Below, piece after piece: positions 44,791 through 55,627 of a DNA stretch of 64,000 bases (positions within the stretch are counted from its first letter, which is position 1; the number at the start of each line of letters is the position of its first letter). The notes beneath the pieces were generated by a model. That model ran no database searches. It was not told where the DNA came from and saw only the letters and a list, made by a program, of their open reading frames with translations. The DNA lies in NCBI GenBank assembly GCA_036873755.1, contig JAVTVY010019451.1:1-64000 (forward strand), written 5' to 3'. Source of the DNA: Hanleya hanleyi (Eukaryota > Mollusca > Polyplacophora > Lepidopleurida > Hanleyidae). The position numbers and the translations under genes are program-made.

Positions 44791-47094
44791 GTTTCTGGCA
44801 ACTGCAAGCTTTTTGGAGTTCCAAAATCTATGCAGGATGAAACTATTGATCATTCCTGTGCTGAAGACCACCAGAGACGTATGTGATATGGGGACTCCAG
44901 TAGGTCTCGATAAAGTGTTGTGATGACTAGATGAAAGGTGAGATTCCAAGAATACATGCATCGGTGATCAATCACTGAGACAGTTTGCCACAGGCACTGG
45001 GCTGAAGACAGGCTGGTCATTCCCATCCAACAGCAAGGCCTTGCCCTGCAGTACGATATCATCAGTGGGACGATATCCACTGGCCCCTGTTTCTTCAGGA
45101 TGAAAACACTGTGCAAATCTGAGAACATATAGTATCATTTCTCATTCGAGGGCATTGGTTGTGTATGATTTTCCTACAAAGTAGGCTCTCATTTGCAAAT
45201 TGTCCGATAGTCGGTGAGTGAGTGAGTCAGTCAGTCAGTCTATCCGAATCCGTTAGTTGGCAAAATAAGGAGAACCGTTGACATTAGAACCTTGATTTTG
45301 GCATGAACGTGCATTAGGGGACTGTTACCAGCAATTTCTGAGCTGACCGAGTTCTGATGAAAATTTGATTTATAATTATTTTTTATTATTTATTGATCGC
45401 TCAGCGAGTGCAGTCATGCCCATCGAGAACCCTTGGTTGTATGTTTCATTGAGCTATAAACCTCGAAATTGGCAAAAACATAGATCAAGTACACACTTAA
45501 ATCATATCAAACTCTACTTCGTAGGTCCTGTGATGTTAGTCACACTGCCATGTTGTAGCATATATACATGCATATACAAGATTAATGTAAGTAAGCCTAT
45601 ACATGCAACTGAGGTGTAATTTATATTATTGCATTATATAAATCATTATTGATGGAGAAAACCATCCTTACAAGTCTGCTTGAACCCTAAATCCTCTCTG
45701 AGGGTTTACCTGGACTTCTTGGTGATTCAAACCCATTCTCGCATCGTTGCCTGTATTATACAATCTCGCATATTTGATCCCCTGCGATTGTTTTGAATTA
45801 GTATGTTGGTTTATGAAGACTGCAGTTTTTGCTCCGACATCAGAGGTAGTTTGGCCAGTGATGAAGTTAAAATCAATCACTCAAACCTCACAGTGGATCG
45901 GAAAAATGAGTGGGGTGAACTTGCTCACTGATTGGTTTGATTTGGAGGGAACCCCTCAAATTCTATGGGTAACTAACTAAACGGATCAAAATTTGCATAC
46001 ATAGATTTTTTCAACTTTGTTTCACCATTTGCCGATCTCTTCATTCAAAATTGTGATTACTCATGGTGTCTGGATTGGTGAGCCCTATGATTGTTTTATA
46101 TTACATGTACAGCTAATCTGAGTGTCCTGATATGAAAACTTACCAAATAATGATTCATCAGCATTTATGTCCAATGTTTTTTACGATGATAGTATGTCTT
46201 AATATGGTATGTTGACGTCTTTATTGTTTAATATAATGCCAGTATTTCTGTAAACAAAGTCAAATTATTGTTCATGGATGAACAAAGATTACGTATGCCA
46301 GTAAATTAGAGAGAATATGAATTTTGTGTAAAAAACAAATCAAATAAAATGTGAATGTAAGAAATTATCAAGAATTTTGTTGTACCATAATTCATCATAG
46401 GAAACCGGTAGTATGCTGAAGTCGCCTGATACTGCAAAATGATATACTGATTAACCACCCTGCTTACAAGTGAGAACTAAGAGCATTGTATCGTTGTTGT
46501 CATCCGTCTCGGTCCAAATTTGACAGGTTTCATCTTTATCACAATATCTCCAGTGAATTATAGCCAGATTTACAAATTCTTATACATTTAACTCTATGCC
46601 CCATGTTGGCTTACTGCCATTGCCCCATGGTAACGCCATTTGATGCCTTATTAATTAATTACCCTCAAAAATATTTTATTTCAGGAAATATTAAACATGC
46701 TAAATTATTGGTCACTGTAAAAGTAACAAAAAATAATAGACCTGTGACAATTGCCCTCCAATAGATTTGTACCTGATAATTGACCGGTCTATGGGACAGC
46801 CTAGAAAAGCCTGTATGGTTTAGAATGGGATGTCATATAGCGTCGTAATGGAGCAAAGAGTTCGAGTATTCTCGCAAAAATTCATCATGTGATCAACTTA
46901 CTGATAAAAAATTTCTAAATTTCCGATCCTTGCTCCAACGTTTTGAAACTATTTAGAGATGGACACATAAACAGTACAAGGGGCAAATTGTGGGAATGGA
47001 TAAGTACTATTATTAAAGATTTTTCAAGTCTACTCCAATGCTGTTATAGGATGATCATCCTGCAGCCTAGACCTCAAATATGGTCCTTAGATTC
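44791..47094. other. Intergenic sequence
   Basis: No convincing gene. A short GTGAGTGAGTGAGTCAGTCA-type microsatellite lies at 45213-45240. The remainder is AT-rich. Confidence 0.55.
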
Positions 47095-47309
47095 TTAATA
47101 ACGCACATAAATAAAAACATAACTATCATCAGATCTCTTGGGTGTACTCGGCAGTACAACTCGAAACAACATTTACAGATTACTCCACAGAATATGTTCT
47201 GTAAGTGTTCCTAATCAGCAGAAGGTTTAACCTCCTAGGTATAAATACTTTACTGGGAGTTTCAAACAAACCTGTTGTGGTCAAGTCATAAATAAATGAC
47301 CCCGTGACA
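47095..47309 (-). repeat. Downstream LTR of the gypsy element
   Basis: Matches 48960-49179 over 'cagatctct.gggtgtact', 'gcagaaggtttaacctccta', 'ggtataaatacttta' and 'ccccgtgaca'. The inner boundary at 47309 is clear; the outer one is approximate. Confidence 0.75.
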
Positions 47310-47659
47310 TGCCTTTCATTGCAAGTTGAAAAATACCTTTTTCACAACTACTTTCTACTAGAGGTATAACTCCAATTAGATGGATTTCTGATTAAATAAT
47401 CCGCATTCACATTTTGAGAATCCTTGATTGCCCTGGTTCGAAACCTATAGGACTGTAGTGAAAGAGACCAGCGCATAATTCTAGTGTTGGCCACATTTGC
47501 TCTATCAAAATACACTAAAGGCTGGTGAATCTACCTCAAGCAGAAACTCTGCAGTACAAATATATTTGGTACTTTTGGATGACCCAAATTATAGCTAAAG
47601 CACTCCTGTTCTATTGCTTAATATGATCTCTCACAAATTGACAGTTTTTTGCTCGCATA

Positions 47660-48500
47660 CGCGATCGGGAACCTCTCTCCATTGCTCTCTTGGAGAAGAA
47701 ACACTCATTGATATCAGATGCATTTGTCTGTAAAGTTTATGGCACATCGAACTTAGATAGATGCAAAATAGGTGGCCTTGACAGATGTAATTTCAGTGAC
47801 CTGAAAGCGTTTTCCTGACCTTGAACCCATTCGATATTGTTAGGCAACCCTTTCTTGGGCAAATAAGTCAGCGGAACTGGGATAGCTGCAAAATTTGGAA
47901 TAATTTGCAAAACTTCCAATAGTAATTAGCGAGTCCTAGAAACGATCTTAACTGCTTTTTAGTCTTGGGACGAACCACGCTTAACAGCGTGTTCAACTTT
48001 TCTGGTTGTGGTTTTACAATACCTTCATCAACGATATCTCCTACAATCTCCAGACTCAGAAAACCAAGAAAACAGTTTGTTGTTCACGCCATCAGATTGG
48101 CTTTGCGTAACCTCAACACTAACCTAACCGCCAGCATGTGCTTCTCCCAAATGTTCGAAAATATCGATATAATTGACAGTGTTATTCAAGCTAAGCAATA
48201 ACTTTCTCATCATCCGGCTAAAGCTTGCAGGGGCGTTAATCAAACCGAATGGCATAGCCTGAAATTGAGTTGGCCTGTTTGGTGTGATAACGGCTGTTTT
48301 TGCCTTAGATTCTGGCTCCATTGGAACCTGCCAGTATCCCTTTGTAAGATCGATTTTACTGAAGAATGTACTCGATAATTTTGCATACATTTCTTCGCGA
48401 CTCGCTATGGGTTCAGCGTTGAAAATAGAAACCCGGTTTGTCTTAAGATAATCCACACTAAAACGACAAGTACTATCTTTCTTGTTTATTAAAACAATAG
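47660..48500 (-). pseudogene. RT-RNase H of the deleted gypsy element
   Basis: Read on the - strand from 48456: FFSKIDLTKGYWQVPM (catalytic Asp of motif A), FQAMPFGLINAPASF (motif B), then NYIDIFEHL, where the usual YxDD has become YIDI. After frame changes come KTKKQLRSFLGLANYYWKF and the linker to RNase H (FRSLKLHLSRPPIL), with TNASD for the first RNase H Asp region. The second catalytic Asp of YxDD is lost and several stops are present. Confidence 0.8.
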
Positions 48501-48919
48501 GAGATGCATATGATGACTAACGGTTCAATAGAAAATGCTTACTTACATATATACAATTAGCTTGAAAAATGTACCAACAATTCCAACCATTTTCTCACAA
48601 CCCATGAGACAAGCCCCCAAAAATGTCCTGGGTAACATATACAGCAGCAAACCAACACAAGGCAGCTTGTTTCGAATATCTATAAATATTATTTACTGTG
48701 CGAGATGGTTATTCACTTTAGTTTATATGACATAATAACTAAGTAGTGTTGAGAGTGATAATTGCTTGTAAGGAAATGTACATTTAAACAATAAGATATA
48801 TAGTTCATTAGAGCAATAATCAGAGTCCATGCAGTCCTTTGACTTGATCCAGTACAGGAGCACGCACGTGAGACACGTACCATAGCAATTTCTGTATGGT
48901 TCAAACAGTCGACGTTACC

Positions 48920-49179
48920 TGTAAAAATACAAGAGTTTATATACAATTGGAAACACTATACAGCATTTAATTACGCACACTTTAGAAAATGTAACTCTCA
49001 GATCTCTCGGGTGTACTGAGCAGTACAACGCAAAACAAAATTTACAGATTCCTCAACAACACGTTATGTGAATGTTCCTAATTAGCAGAAGGTTTAACCT
49101 CCTAGGTATAAATACTTTACGATACTGGAAGTTTCAAACAAACACCGCGGTCAAGTAATAAATATATGGCCCCGTGACA
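48920..49179 (-). repeat. Upstream LTR of the gypsy element
   Basis: The partner of 47095-47309. On the - strand it starts TGTCACGGGGCC at 49179 and may end in CA at 48920, a TG..CA pair typical of LTRs. Confidence 0.7.
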
Positions 49180-49479
49180 GTCCTGAACCATTTATTGATA
49201 GCAGCGACATGCATAAATTTGTGGGTTTATAAAACTAGGATCCTGTTCCATAAGGCTCTGATCCATTCACTACTGTGGTGTGTATGTAGATACAATAGAG
49301 CTATTGTGATCCTTGAGGTATGTGTAATGGATTTTTATAGATCATCCAGTGGATTAATGGATATTCTCCAGTACTGAAGCACTGATTGGTTAAATTTATA
49401 TTTTCAAAAAGAAATCAAGACAAATAAACAAAAGGTAGCACCTTTGAGACTAGCATGTACCCCGGGAGAATCTACTACG

Positions 49480-50270
49480 CTATCAACCCAAGACCAAATC
49501 AGACCGACTAGCACTTGTCTTCACTTACAGCCCCAGATTCCGTCCCCTGCAACGTGTCATCAACGATCTCCAGCCCATACTAGCGGAAGATGACGGCTTG
49601 AAAGAATCCATCCCCAACAAGCCAATCCTTGCCTACAAACAGCCCCCCAACTTGAAGAAACAACTTGTTAGCAGCCAGGCACCTAATACAGACGAACCCA
49701 CGTGGGACATTTCCTTGCAACAAACCCGGATGTAAACTGTGCCCTCATATCATCTCCGACATCACCATTCAGGGCCCCAACAACGCCTCATTTACCGTCA
49801 AAGGCTCCTTCAGCTGTACATCTACCAATTACAAGCGTCTGGTCCTTCATTCATAATTCAGCCGTCGTCCATTAGAGAATATCCGCGTCCATAATCCAAA
49901 GACCTATTCCATATAACAGTATTAGCACCAAATTCAAAAAGACAATCATAGTATACATAAACATAGGCTTGTTTCCTGCAAGAGAGAAACGGTCAACAGT
50001 TTTCAATGATGCCGGCAAGACATCATGATGTTCCAAAAATTCCAACATGGCATGTTGTATATGCCATTACGTACCCCCATTGCCCCACAGCCGTGTACAT
50101 TGGACAGACCGGCCAGGCACTCCGCCAACGCATGAACGGACACAAGTTTGACATCCGATATGACAACGACCACAAACCTATCGGAGACCATTTCAACCTA
50201 CCTGGAAATTCCATAGATGACTTTCGGGTGGCTGTGCTCCGCAAAAAAGCACAAGTCAATTTTACCTGAT
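49480..50270 (+). pseudogene. C-terminal GIY-YIG endonuclease piece of an EN+ Penelope-like element
   Basis: The + strand reads LALVFTYSPRFRPLQRVIND and KPILAYKQPPNLKKQLV, then after a frame change GTFPCNKPGCKLCPHI with a Cys cluster and SFSCTSTN. After an insertion (49829-50040) comes VVYAITYPHCPTAVYIGQTG and QALRQRMNGHKFDI, a GIY-YIG nuclease core with Arg in the helix and His downstream. This Cys-cluster plus GIY-YIG tail follows RT in Neptune/Poseidon-type PLEs; RT itself is absent here. It is broken, so not active. Confidence 0.75.
49829..50040 (-). mobile_element. Solo Penelope-type 3' tail
   Basis: A 212-base match to the 3' terminus of the PLE at 52617 (from 'aattacaagcgtct' to 'catgatgttccaaaaat'). 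It is inserted in the GIY-YIG coding region immediately before the first catalytic motif. Confidence 0.85.
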
Positions 50271-50279
50271 TTCCCAACA

Positions 50280-51265
50280 GCGGGAAATTTGATCTAAATT
50301 AGAGTGTACCGGCAAGAAACCACACAACACCTGTATATTAATACACAAACAATTTATTAAGATCCATAAAATTTGTATGGATAAAAATGCTACGCATAGA
50401 CATGGTAAAATACGCAATATGCAAGCGGAATGTAAAGAACGTGGTGGAATTTGGGGTAAAATGGGAGGCCAGGTCAGCACCACTGCTACATGCGTCTGAG
50501 TTAGGAATGTCCAAAACTTTAATTTTGTACATGTGACGAAAATGAAAAACACTGAAGAATACAGGTATATCAAGTACCTGTACCAGAACGCATGAGCAAT
50601 AGCGGTGACCTGGCCACCAATTTAAACCCGCCCTAACACGACTACTAATGACTTATTATGGGGCGGGTGGGTGGGAAACTTTAAAATTCCTACATGTACG
50701 CAAACATCTCTTGACTGGTCAGTGCAGGCTGGACGGTGAAGTCAAGCCGGCACGCATTAAATAGATTGGCCAAACCATGCACCATGGCAAAAACACGGGG
50801 AATAGGAAACACCTTGGTGTCTGTGATTTAAATGTGAACAGAAATAAACACTCCAGAGCCGGTGATTTAAATATGAACGGGAATAATGATCAGAAAGTTG
50901 GCTACCAGCTAAAAGTCCAAAGACAACGACCAGTGAGGCAGTACAGGCTGAAAAGATACATTCGTGTACATGTAAGCTAAATATAGAATAGCACCAGTAC
51001 TTTGAGCTAAGGTTACATGTAGATCTTGCCTAGTTCCAATTACCCATTTTGACGAGCCAAAATGTTATATATACTGACCAACCGAGTGAGTTATCAATTT
51101 TTTGCCGATACATTCTGAGAGTTAAACCATTCTGAAGTTGAAATATGCATGCTGTTTATGCTAGCTTGTCTTCGAATGTTCCGGCATGGTGTAATGTGGT
51201 CAAATGGCAGAGGCAATAGAACGCCCCGTCAACCGCCAAAGCACTGTTCCACCTGCTCCTGCTCG
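50280..51265. other. No recognised gene
   Basis: Bases 50280-50980 are moderately GC-rich but lack domains. They may be the 3' part of the EN+ PLE or its flank. The weak frame 50777-50980 is repetitive in Asn/Lys/Gly and not convincing. Confidence 0.4.
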
Positions 51266-51615
51266 TCGGGCTGACGCCACGACTAGGTACAACAGGCGCA
51301 TTGAGTAACAACACAAGCTTGGAAAAGTACCATCACCCCTGTGCGAGTGTGGCAAGAATAATGAGAACACCACACACTTCCTGTTGTACTGCCCACTTTA
51401 CGACCTGTGGAGAGAGGAGATAAGGATGAAATTATTTCAATCATCAGGGCGCATGGGCAACTCCATAGAACAACTACTGGGGGATATCCCTTCCATGTCA
51501 AAAGAGGAAGTAGCTAACACACTAAAGACCCTATCAATATTTGTGGACAGGACTGGATGCCTCTGTCTTGTCCGAAGTACCGCGGGAATAATACCTAGTA
51601 GAGCACAGAGTTGAA
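51265..51615 (+). pseudogene. C-terminal Cys/His finger of a non-LTR retrotransposon
   Basis: Reads KVPSPLCECGKNNENTTHFL plus LYCPLYDLWREEI (about 51318-51422), the C-x-C-G..E.T.H.L..C knuckle that ends many CR1/Jockey-like ORF2 proteins. The frame continues to a stop at 51614. RT is not seen upstream, so this is a fragment. Confidence 0.65.
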
Positions 51616-52194
51616 TTTGAACTAGAAGACCATTGGTGCCCAATGGGCCCTGAATCGACGGAACGGAACTTGGTCTGGGTCATCTATACGCGGTAATCTT
51701 ATGGATGGCGAAGTGTACGCAAATGTTTGACGCCTTTCTTGAAGACAAAAATGCACACAAACACGCACCAGTCTGCTTCTCCGATGCATCTGGGATTCTG
51801 TGGACTGCAAAAGCTACTTTGTTGTCAGTTGGTGGTGTTGGCAGGGCTCAAATTGACGGACTGCGAATGGCTAAAAGCAGGTCAAATTCTGGTGTCGCAG
51901 GCCAACCTTGAAATGGCCAGCTAAAATAGAAATAAGAGGAAAACATCCTAATTTCATTAGTTTGAAATGAAAATTGATAATTAGCTCCGCAAACTCGATT
52001 TCTCGCTGTGTACCTACTTTATTCATCGAATCACAAAAGGGACAGATTACCTTCATGGCTCGATGGATGTTTGCCATCAAATGGTTTTTTAGCTCATATC
52101 CAGCATGCATGTTCCGAAGATTTTGGGTGCCATTCATTTCCAACTGTTTATTTGGGCACCCTCTTATACCAAGATGGTGGATTCCGTCTTTGAT
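51616..52194. other. No recognised gene
   Basis: A short frame with KCTQMFDAFLEDKNAHKHAP (about 51707-51766) has no family I recognise. It may be gypsy-derived given its position next to the integrase end. Confidence 0.4.
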
Positions 52195-52612
52195 ATTGCA
52201 TCAGGTGGTCAGTGTGATAGATTTAGGCTCCTCTTTTGAGCCACTTTTCAGTAGGTAATTCACGTCATCAGTCCTTCTTAAGACGACCCCAGGTCCTTTC
52301 AATATACCGGTAAGTTTGTCGCGCACCCCTTTCTTCTTTTGCAAGAACATACACCCAGCCAGGTTGTCCAGATTTAAGAAAGTTCTACTTTGCCTTCTGG
52401 TAGTCAGCCCTGGTCTTAGAGGTATGACGAGCAAATTCATAAATTTCCTTCAAGGTGGCTTGGAGCTCAATGATATATCCATCTGGGTATTTGTGTTCTT
52501 CTTCATCAACCTGAGGGCGACCAATCATAGCCTTCATGGGCTAACTAACTTCCCTTTCAAATACCATCGTGTTGGGAGATTTCACTGTGGCAGAATGCTT
52601 AGATGCTCTATA
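52195..52612 (-). pseudogene. Integrase C-terminal end of gypsy element 2 (split gene, part 4)
   Basis: The - strand reads YRASKHSATVKSPNTMVFER and further on MIGRPQVDEEE, LKEIYEFARHTSKTRADYQK, then GQPGWVYVLAKEER and a GPY/F-like segment ending DDVNYLLKSGSKEEP. This is the end of a Ty3/gypsy integrase. The preceding part of the integrase is at 58745-59050, 6.1 kb away, with a PLE unit inserted between them. One stop lies within. Confidence 0.8.
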
Positions 52613-52616
52613 GGAC

Positions 52617-53003
52617 CTGGTGAATTACAAGCGTCTAGTCCGTCATCCATAATTCAGCCGTCGTCCATTAGAGAATATCCGCGTCCATAATCCAAAGACC
52701 TATTCCATATTCCATATAGCAGTATTAGCACCAAATTCAAAACATAGGCTTGTTTCCTGCAGGAGAGAAGCGGTCAACAGTTTTCAATGATGCCGGCGAG
52801 ACATCATGATGTTCCAAAAATATCAAATCCGTATCGCTGATCAGTATTCTTAATCCATAATATTCGCTGTAAGGTCGTCATCTAAAGAATGATGTATCTC
52901 AGTCACGCTTTGATTGTGACTGTTCATATGAGTACCATGAGGATCTTGAAGTACATGGGTTCATACTGCCCCTAGCCCCGGGTTAAGCGGAATTAGACAC
53001 AAG
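52617..53003 (-). other. 3' UTR and terminus of the Naiad-type PLE
   Basis: Non-coding region after the RT stop. Near-identical to 57963-58345 and, in shorter form, to 49829-50040 and (inverse strand) 59429-59754 and 37255-37360. It marks the conserved 3' end used in retroposition. Confidence 0.8.
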
Positions 53004-55166
53004 TTACGAAACGTAGCGCCATAGATCTTGTACGCTACGTTCGTATTTTGCTATCAGCATGCGATATGTATCGCCAAATTTGAGAAACTTTGAGTGGAAT
53101 AGCCCTGTTTTATAAGCCTGTTTTATAAGTTTCTGCAACAATGTTTTGTGACGTTGATTAAAATCGTCACATTTAACACAGGATCTAGCAAATGCTACTA
53201 AGCGAGATATGTATACGCCATATGCAGGTCCCACTGGAATATTACTGTCCAGATAGGGATAGTTTACGATGTCGAAATTGTAATCATCTCTTTTGTCATA
53301 AAGTCGACGAGAGAGAATGCCCGCTTCATTTTTATAGAGATATAGATCTAAATATGATGTGCCTGTAGGGCTGTCTGTAGTTTTCTTCAAATCCAGTGAA
53401 GGTGGATATATATCCTTCACTGCGTCATTTATATAGCGATTATCCACAGCGAGAAGATCGTCTATATAGCGTTTGGTGAATGAGAAGGAACGGTCTTTGA
53501 ATGGATCGGTTTTTGAAAGCGCCTGCATATAGTCATATTCATAAGAGAACAGATACAGGTCGGCCAACAGGGGTGCACAATTAGTACCCATTGGAATACC
53601 TATATGCTGCTGATATATTGTGTTGCCAAATTTCACATAGATATTTTTAATGAGAAATTCAAGCAACTCTATAAACAAAGAAACATCCCATGAATGATAT
53701 CTCTTGTATGTAGTCGAGCTAAAGAATGCTTTATGGCGTCCGACATTAATATATCTACGATCAGTTTTCTTGAACACAGATACTATTAATGAACTTATAC
53801 GGTCAATAAGGTCCTGATGAGGGATTGTAGTATAGAGAGTCGAGAAATCCCATGTGGATACATGTCTGTACAGTATGTGACCTTTAGCATCAAGTTCTTC
53901 CGTAAGACATTTTGAGTTTTTCAATATCCACATACATTCAACGCCAGAGTTCTTAGAAATAGTGGCGCAATACCTTTCCCAAAATGCTTTTACCCCCTGA
54001 AGGGCCCTCGTCAATAGGGTTGAAAGAAGCTTGGTGGTGCAACTCCTAGAACCAGCTATGAATCTAGCTTTGTATGGTGATTTATGCATTTTGGGAGTCC
54101 AGTATAGTTTTAGTATCTCGTTATGATTGATTGGAAGACAAATACCTCTTTCCCTGAGAAACTTTTTGTGATTGTTAAATAAATCTTCCAGAGTAAATGC
54201 AGTTTGGGAGTAAGTAGACGTATTTGATGAAGATATGTCTACACTCAATTCTTTAACCAGTACCTGGTAATAGTAATATTTACATATGAATATTATATTA
54301 TTCGGAGCTTTGTCTGCTGGGACTATGACGAATTTATTCTGGAGATTTGCTAGAACTTCTTGCGAATTGAGGTTTCTCAGTACTTGTTTTGCTTGGGGAA
54401 GAGTACTTCTGTCAATATGGCGGATTGTTTCAACGACCTTGCTCTTGGTGAGGTCCAGCCAATCAGCGAGTACTGTAGGTTCAACTTTTTCTCGCTTAGA
54501 CCAATCAATAACGTACTGTTCCAATGCAGACAGGACTATCTTCTGGTCGGCCTTCAGATTTATTCTTCTTGGCTCTCTATATTTCGGTCCTTTCATCAGG
54601 AGTAATTTCAGATCCTTATCACTCACCACATCAAGGTCACCAGTCACAGTATGTTTGCATGGTGTATAGATAAAGTTCGACGATTCACAATCACAACTAT
54701 AGCCTCCTGACGTGTATAAGTTCCAGTCAAACTCCTTGACAGCATTGGAGTAATTGAATATTTTGGTGGCTATAGATTTAGTGTACTTATACGAAATGCA
54801 AGGAGGTTCTGTGAACTTAAAATAGTTTGGTACAGCGTTGCGTACCTCTGGATCATTCAGGATTCGAGGTAAATTAATGATGTCCAGTCCTTTATCTAAG
54901 TAGTTGAGTTTCAAGAAAAGCCGATCTTGAGAGGTTTCGATTATGTTCACTGGACGATACAACCGAAAATACGCTATATCTTGACATACTTTACTGATTT
55001 TTGGTGGTATTATATTTCCTGAAGACGCAGATTGTTGTATATCTCTGGCTATTTGATCTAAAGCTCTGAGAGGTAACGCATACAGAACTGTACGTAAGCT
55101 ATGTATACTATTGGGTGTGTTAGTTAAACCCACTAAGTAATTTAAAGTGATATGATCATGAATCAT
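53004..55166 (-). CDS. Penelope-like reverse transcriptase, open over 720 codons
   Basis: An uninterrupted frame. Residues 158-172 hold a C-x-C..C-x-H cluster (CDCESSNFIYTPCKH), the CxC motif described for Naiad elements. RT motifs: STWDFSTLYTTIPH (catalytic Asp440), GIPMGTNCAPLLADLYLF (523-540), RYIDDLLAV with catalytic Asp569 and Asp570, and SYLDLYLYKNE (604-614). YGVYISRLVAFARSC (649-663) is a PLE-typical thumb block. The start ATG overlaps the stop of the preceding frame as ATGA (55166-55163). In a full element this would be one protein with the upstream GIY-YIG part. The lack of stops in 720 codons suggests recent insertion or maintained coding. Confidence 0.9.
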   Translation of the reverse strand: MIHDHITLNYLVGLTNTPNSIHSLRTVLYALPLRALDQIARDIQQSASSGNIIPPKISKVCQDIAYFRLYRPVNIIETSQDRLFLKLNYLDKGLDIINLPRILNDPEVRNAVPNYFKFTEPPCISYKYTKSIATKIFNYSNAVKEFDWNLYTSGGYSCDCESSNFIYTPCKHTVTGDLDVVSDKDLKLLLMKGPKYREPRRINLKADQKIVLSALEQYVIDWSKREKVEPTVLADWLDLTKSKVVETIRHIDRSTLPQAKQVLRNLNSQEVLANLQNKFVIVPADKAPNNIIFICKYYYYQVLVKELSVDISSSNTSTYSQTAFTLEDLFNNHKKFLRERGICLPINHNEILKLYWTPKMHKSPYKARFIAGSRSCTTKLLSTLLTRALQGVKAFWERYCATISKNSGVECMWILKNSKCLTEELDAKGHILYRHVSTWDFSTLYTTIPHQDLIDRISSLIVSVFKKTDRRYINVGRHKAFFSSTTYKRYHSWDVSLFIELLEFLIKNIYVKFGNTIYQQHIGIPMGTNCAPLLADLYLFSYEYDYMQALSKTDPFKDRSFSFTKRYIDDLLAVDNRYINDAVKDIYPPSLDLKKTTDSPTGTSYLDLYLYKNEAGILSRRLYDKRDDYNFDIVNYPYLDSNIPVGPAYGVYISRLVAFARSCVKCDDFNQRHKTLLQKLIKQAYKTGLFHSKFLKFGDTYRMLIAKYERSVQDLWRYVS

Positions 55167-55590
55167 CGAACTATTAAACTTTCGCCAACCATGGCCGCGA
55201 TATCTCCGTTGATGGGGTTTAAATAGTTGGATAATGTTGAATATATTTGAACGGCGGTTTGTAGCATTGCCGAACCCACTGACATTATCATACCAAACGG
55301 AAACACTGACCCAAGTTCTAGCATCCAGAATAATTCCCGCTCTCGGATTTTTCTCTCAAATCCAAAGGGGGAATCCTTAGTAGATGGATAGACGAATACT
55401 AAAGTTATCCCAGCCATGGTCGGGTCCAGAAAAATGTTTACCTATAAGCAATTGCTTTTTCCTAACGGATTTTCTGTGACCGTTCACCCTAAGATGGAGT
55501 CTTTGGGTGGTCTTGCCAACATACCGTTGACCACACTTCTTACAGGAAACTAAACTAGAGGTTCCGCTTTGACCCTTGAGTTGCCGCTCC
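55163..55590 (-). pseudogene. GIY-YIG endonuclease core of the Naiad-type PLE, frame-broken
   Basis: From 55590 down: VSCKKCGQRYVGKTTQRLHL and RVNGHRKSV (YVG plus the Arg helix and His), then HFSGPDHGWDNFS. After a frame change near 55400 it continues ITLVFVYPSTKD, RKIRERELFWMLELG, ending 55163 with TGA. The Glu in RERE and the FWMLELG block are usual for the end of GIY-YIG in PLEs. The two halves are in different frames, and the first GIY half is cut off by an insertion at 55628-57521. Confidence 0.8.
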
Positions 55591-55627
55591 GGCATGAAGC
55601 CTATGCTGGTTGTTTTTTTGAGCAAAA

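Larger units (their letters stand above)
47095..49179 (-). mobile_element. Internally deleted Ty3/gypsy-type LTR retrotransposon
   Basis: Two directly repeated LTR-like segments (about 47095-47309 and 48920-49179) flank about 1.6 kb with a minus-strand RT-RNase H remnant. On the - strand the LTR opens TGTCACGGGG and includes 'taggaggttaaaccttctg'. No gag, protease or integrase is visible between the LTRs, so most of the element is gone. Confidence 0.75.

Noticed and set aside
50777..50980. Small ORF with repeated N-R-N-K and G-D-L-N wording
   Set aside because: Short, low-complexity, no start context or homology; likely repeat sequence.
54286..54669. Plus-strand open frames opposite the PLE RT
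   Set aside because: They are antisense shadows of the 720-codon RT frame.
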